DNA from: Actinotalea sp.
GTDB lineage: Bacteria > Actinomycetota > Actinomycetes > Actinomycetales > Cellulomonadaceae
DNA length: 13,093 bases
Direction: 5' to 3'
Assembly: GCA_014360395.1 (NCBI GenBank)
Contig: JACIXM010000397.1
Coordinates: forward strand, 1-13,093
Shown here: positions 11,132-13,093 of the stretch, in pieces
Numbering within the stretch: the stretch's first letter is position 1
Layout of the letters: every line of letters starts with the position of its first letter
The notes under the pieces: generated by a model
What the model was told of the DNA's origin: nothing
Databases searched by the model: none
The model's input: only the letters and a program-made list of their open reading frames with translations
Program-made: the position numbers and the translations under genes

Positions 11132-13093
11132 CACCGGCCGGCAGGGCACGGCGGGCGGCCGGCACGCCCGCGGGGCGGCGCAGCACCGCCGGCGTGAAGG
11201 CCTCGGCCGGCACCGGCCGGGACCACAGGTAGCCCTGGGCGGCTCCGCAGCCGAGCGCGATGAGCTGCCGGGCCTGCGGCGCCGTCTCCACGCCCTCGGC
11301 GACGACCTCCAGGCCGAGGGACTGGCCGAGGCGCACGAGCGTCGTGACGACGGCCCGCGCCCGGACGTCCTCGAGCATGTCCGCCACGAAGCACCGGTCG
11401 ATCTTGATCATGGACAGCGGCAGCTCGATGATGCGCGTCAGCGGGGAGTACCCCGTGCCGTAGTCGTCGGCGGCGAGGCCGATCCCCGCGGCCCGCAGCG
11501 CCACGAGGTCCTGCAGGAGCCCGTCGCTGACCTCGTCCAGGTGGGTCTCGGTGAACTCCAGGACGAGCCGCTCCGGGGGCAGGCCGGAGCGGTCCAGGGC
11601 CTGGCGGACGGTGTCGACGAAGCCCTGCTGCTCCAGCTGGCGGGCCGAGACGTTGACGTGCAGGGTCACGGGACGGCCGCCCTCCGGGCCGGTCCACCCG
11701 GCCGCGACCGCGCACGCGCGCTCGAGCACCCACGTGCCGAGCGCCGGCATGAGCCCGGACTGCTCGGCCACGTCCAGCCACGTCGCCGGGGGGAGGAGCC
11801 CGTGCTCCGGGTGCTGCCAGCGCACGAGCGCCTCCGCGGCGACCGTCGCCCCGGTACGGAGGTCGACGACCGGCTGCAGGTGCACCCGCAGCTCGTCCTC
11901 GGCCAGCGCGCGGCGCAGCTCGGCCTCGAGGCGCACGGAGCGCCGGGCGTGCTCGCGGTGCGCCTCGAAGTAGACGACCGCACGCCGCTTGCCCTCCGCC
12001 TTCGCGGCGTACATCGCGGCGTCGGCGTCGCGGAGCAGCTCCTCGGCGGTCGAGCCGGCACGGCCGTGGACCACCCCGATGCTCACCCCGACGACGAAGG
12101 CGTGCCCGTCGACCTCCACCGGCCGGCACAGCGCGGCGATGACCTCCTCGGCGAGGGCCTCCGCCTCCCCCGGCCCGACGGCCGCTCGCAGCAGCACGAA
12201 CTCGTCCCCGCCGGGCCGCGCCGCCAGGTCCCCCGGACGCAGCAGGGCGCGCAGGCGGGACGCCACCTCCACGAGGACCGCGTCGCCCACGGTGTGGCCG
12301 GCGGAGTCGTTGACGTGCTTGAAGTCGTCGAGGTCGCAGAAGAGGAGGGCCGTCGCGGCCGGCCCGTCGGCCGGGAGCACGCTGAGCGCCAGTCCGATCC
12401 GGTCGCGCAGCAGGGTCCGGTTGGCCAGCCCGGTCAGCGCGTCCTGCAGGGCCTGGGCCGTGAGCCGCTCCTCGGCCTCCCGGCGGGCCGTGACGTCGAT
12501 CATCTGCGCGACGAACATGCCCGGTCCCACGCTCTCCGGCAGGGGTGACAGCGCGAGCTCGAGGAACCGCGAGCCGTGGTCGCCCGGGAGCGCCACCTCA
12601 CCGCGCCAGCCCGCGGACCGCCCACGCGCCGTCGCCTCCACGACCTCGGCGAGGAGCACCTGGTCGCCCTCGCCCAGACGCGCGGTCCAGCAGGTGCCCA
12701 GGAGGTGGTCCTCGGGCTCGCCGAGGAGGCGGGCCGCGACGCCGTTGAGCTCGACGACGTCCAGGCCGCCGAGGACGTGGCCCGCGTCGTCCCGGCACCG
12801 ACGCAGCAGGACCATCCCCACCAGGGACTCGCTGAAGCCCTGGCGGAAGAGCCGCTCGCTGGCGACGAGGCCCTGCAGGACGTGTCGCCGCGAGTTCGCC
12901 GCGACCGACAGCGGCAGCGCCACCACGGCGAGGGTGAGCAGGTAGCCCTGGACCAGGAGCGCCGTCGTCGGCGGGTCGAGCTCCGCGCCGGCGAACGGCT
13001 CGTCCGCCCGCCATCGCAGGCCGCGCTCGTCCAGCCAGGTCACCAGCGCGCGCTGGGACAGGGCCCGCAGGCGCCAGGGACGGCGTGTGGTCA
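11109..13093 (-). CDS. MASE1-PAS-GGDEF-EAL cyclic-di-GMP synthase/phosphodiesterase, C-terminal part (cut by window edge)
   Basis: This is a membrane sensor that makes and breaks cyclic di-GMP. The frame stays open to the right edge: 660 residues are visible and the N-terminus lies outside. Residues are counted from the GTG at 13043-13041, which is internal, not the start. The hydrophobic helix at about 25-48 followed by SRR resembles the last helix of a MASE1 sensor. A PAS-like domain covers about 60-190. The GGDEF domain (about 198-360) has [10 protein letters not shown] (237-246) and an intact GGDEF (278-282), and RPGD (269-272) five residues before it is the inhibitory I-site. The EAL domain (about 370-615) has EAL (404-406), N464, E499, DD (526-527), K547, E583 and Q603, matching all expected catalytic residues. 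Both activities therefore look possible. The tail is low-complexity. The stop overlaps pgm. Confidence 0.93.
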   Translation of the reverse strand, partial: TTRRPWRLRALSQRALVTWLDERGLRWRADEPFAGAELDPPTTALLVQGYLLTLAVVALPLSVAANSRRHVLQGLVASERLFRQGFSESLVGMVLLRRCRDDAGHVLGGLDVVELNGVAARLLGEPEDHLLGTCWTARLGEGDQVLLAEVVEATARGRSAGWRGEVALPGDHGSRFLELALSPLPESVGPGMFVAQMIDVTARREAEERLTAQALQDALTGLANRTLLRDRIGLALSVLPADGPAATALLFCDLDDFKHVNDSAGHTVGDAVLVEVASRLRALLRPGDLAARPGGDEFVLLRAAVGPGEAEALAEEVIAALCRPVEVDGHAFVVGVSIGVVHGRAGSTAEELLRDADAAMYAAKAEGKRRAVVYFEAHREHARRSVRLEAELRRALAEDELRVHLQPVVDLRTGATVAAEALVRWQHPEHGLLPPATWLDVAEQSGLMPALGTWVLERACAVAAGWTGPEGGRPVTLHVNVSARQLEQQGFVDTVRQALDRSGLPPERLVLEFTETHLDEVSDGLLQDLVALRAAGIGLAADDYGTGYSPLTRIIELPLSMIKIDRCFVADMLEDVRARAVVTTLVRLGQSLGLEVVAEGVETAPQARQLIALGCGAAQGYLWSRPVPAEAFTPAVLRRPAGVPAARRALPAGVSPPASG
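11134..11162 (+). terminator. Possible pgm terminator hairpin inside the convergent gene
   Basis: CCGGCCG (11134-11140) and CGGCCGG (11156-11162) form a 7-bp stem with a 15-base loop, three bases after the pgm stop. It lies within the coding end of the cyclic-di-GMP gene, so it would act only on the plus-strand transcript. It may be coincidence in GC-rich sequence. Confidence 0.3.

Noticed and set aside
8498..11149. A minus-strand open frame of 883 codons ending in the DUF5926 protein
   Set aside because: Upstream of 9337 it is antisense to pgm, which has clear catalytic motifs. The extra sequence is low-complexity and matches no family.
9394..11232. A second plus-strand frame over pgm (612 codons)
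   Set aside because: It is a +1 shadow rich in R, G and P; pgm motifs are all in the other frame.

Overview
The window comes from a very GC-rich actinobacterium. The GC content, the actinobacterial-type proteins (a DUF5926 protein and a MASE1-type signalling protein) and the many starts that look leaderless suggest Micrococcales, perhaps a Cellulomonas-like genus, but the genus is a guess. It is dense chromosomal sequence with no gap longer than about 150 bases. I see no insertion sequence, phage gene, CRISPR array, tRNA or rRNA.

Layout from left to right: (1) the N-terminal half of a LacI-type repressor (minus, cut by the left edge), with a promoter and palindrome in front of it; (2) a minus-strand operon of serS (seryl-tRNA synthetase) followed by a HAD phosphatase whose GTG start overlaps the serS stop by 4 bases; (3) a divergent plus-strand lipid/diacylglycerol kinase, with a CRP-like site in the shared intergenic region; (4) convergent pheA (prephenate dehydratase) on minus; (5) divergent from pheA, an 811-residue envelope protein with a degenerate alkaline-phosphatase-like extracytoplasmic domain and about 11 membrane helices; (6) a family-2 glycosyltransferase (minus) that shares its stop bases with that gene; (7) a DUF5926 protein (minus); (8) pgm, phosphoglucomutase (plus); (9) a MASE1-PAS-GGDEF-EAL cyclic-di-GMP protein (minus) whose 3' end overlaps pgm by 23 bases and whose N-terminus lies beyond the right edge.

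The genes do not form one pathway. They combine translation (serS), phenylalanine synthesis (pheA), glucose-phosphate and envelope metabolism (pgm, glycosyltransferase, lipid kinase, membrane protein) and signalling (LacI, c-di-GMP). The most unusual signal is at the gene starts: four of them (serS, the lipid kinase, the membrane protein and the glycosyltransferase) carry a TANNNT hexamer exactly six bases before the start codon, the geometry expected for leaderless transcription. By contrast, pheA has a strong Shine-Dalgarno sequence. The best candidate for undescribed biology is the 811-residue membrane protein with its convergent glycosyltransferase.
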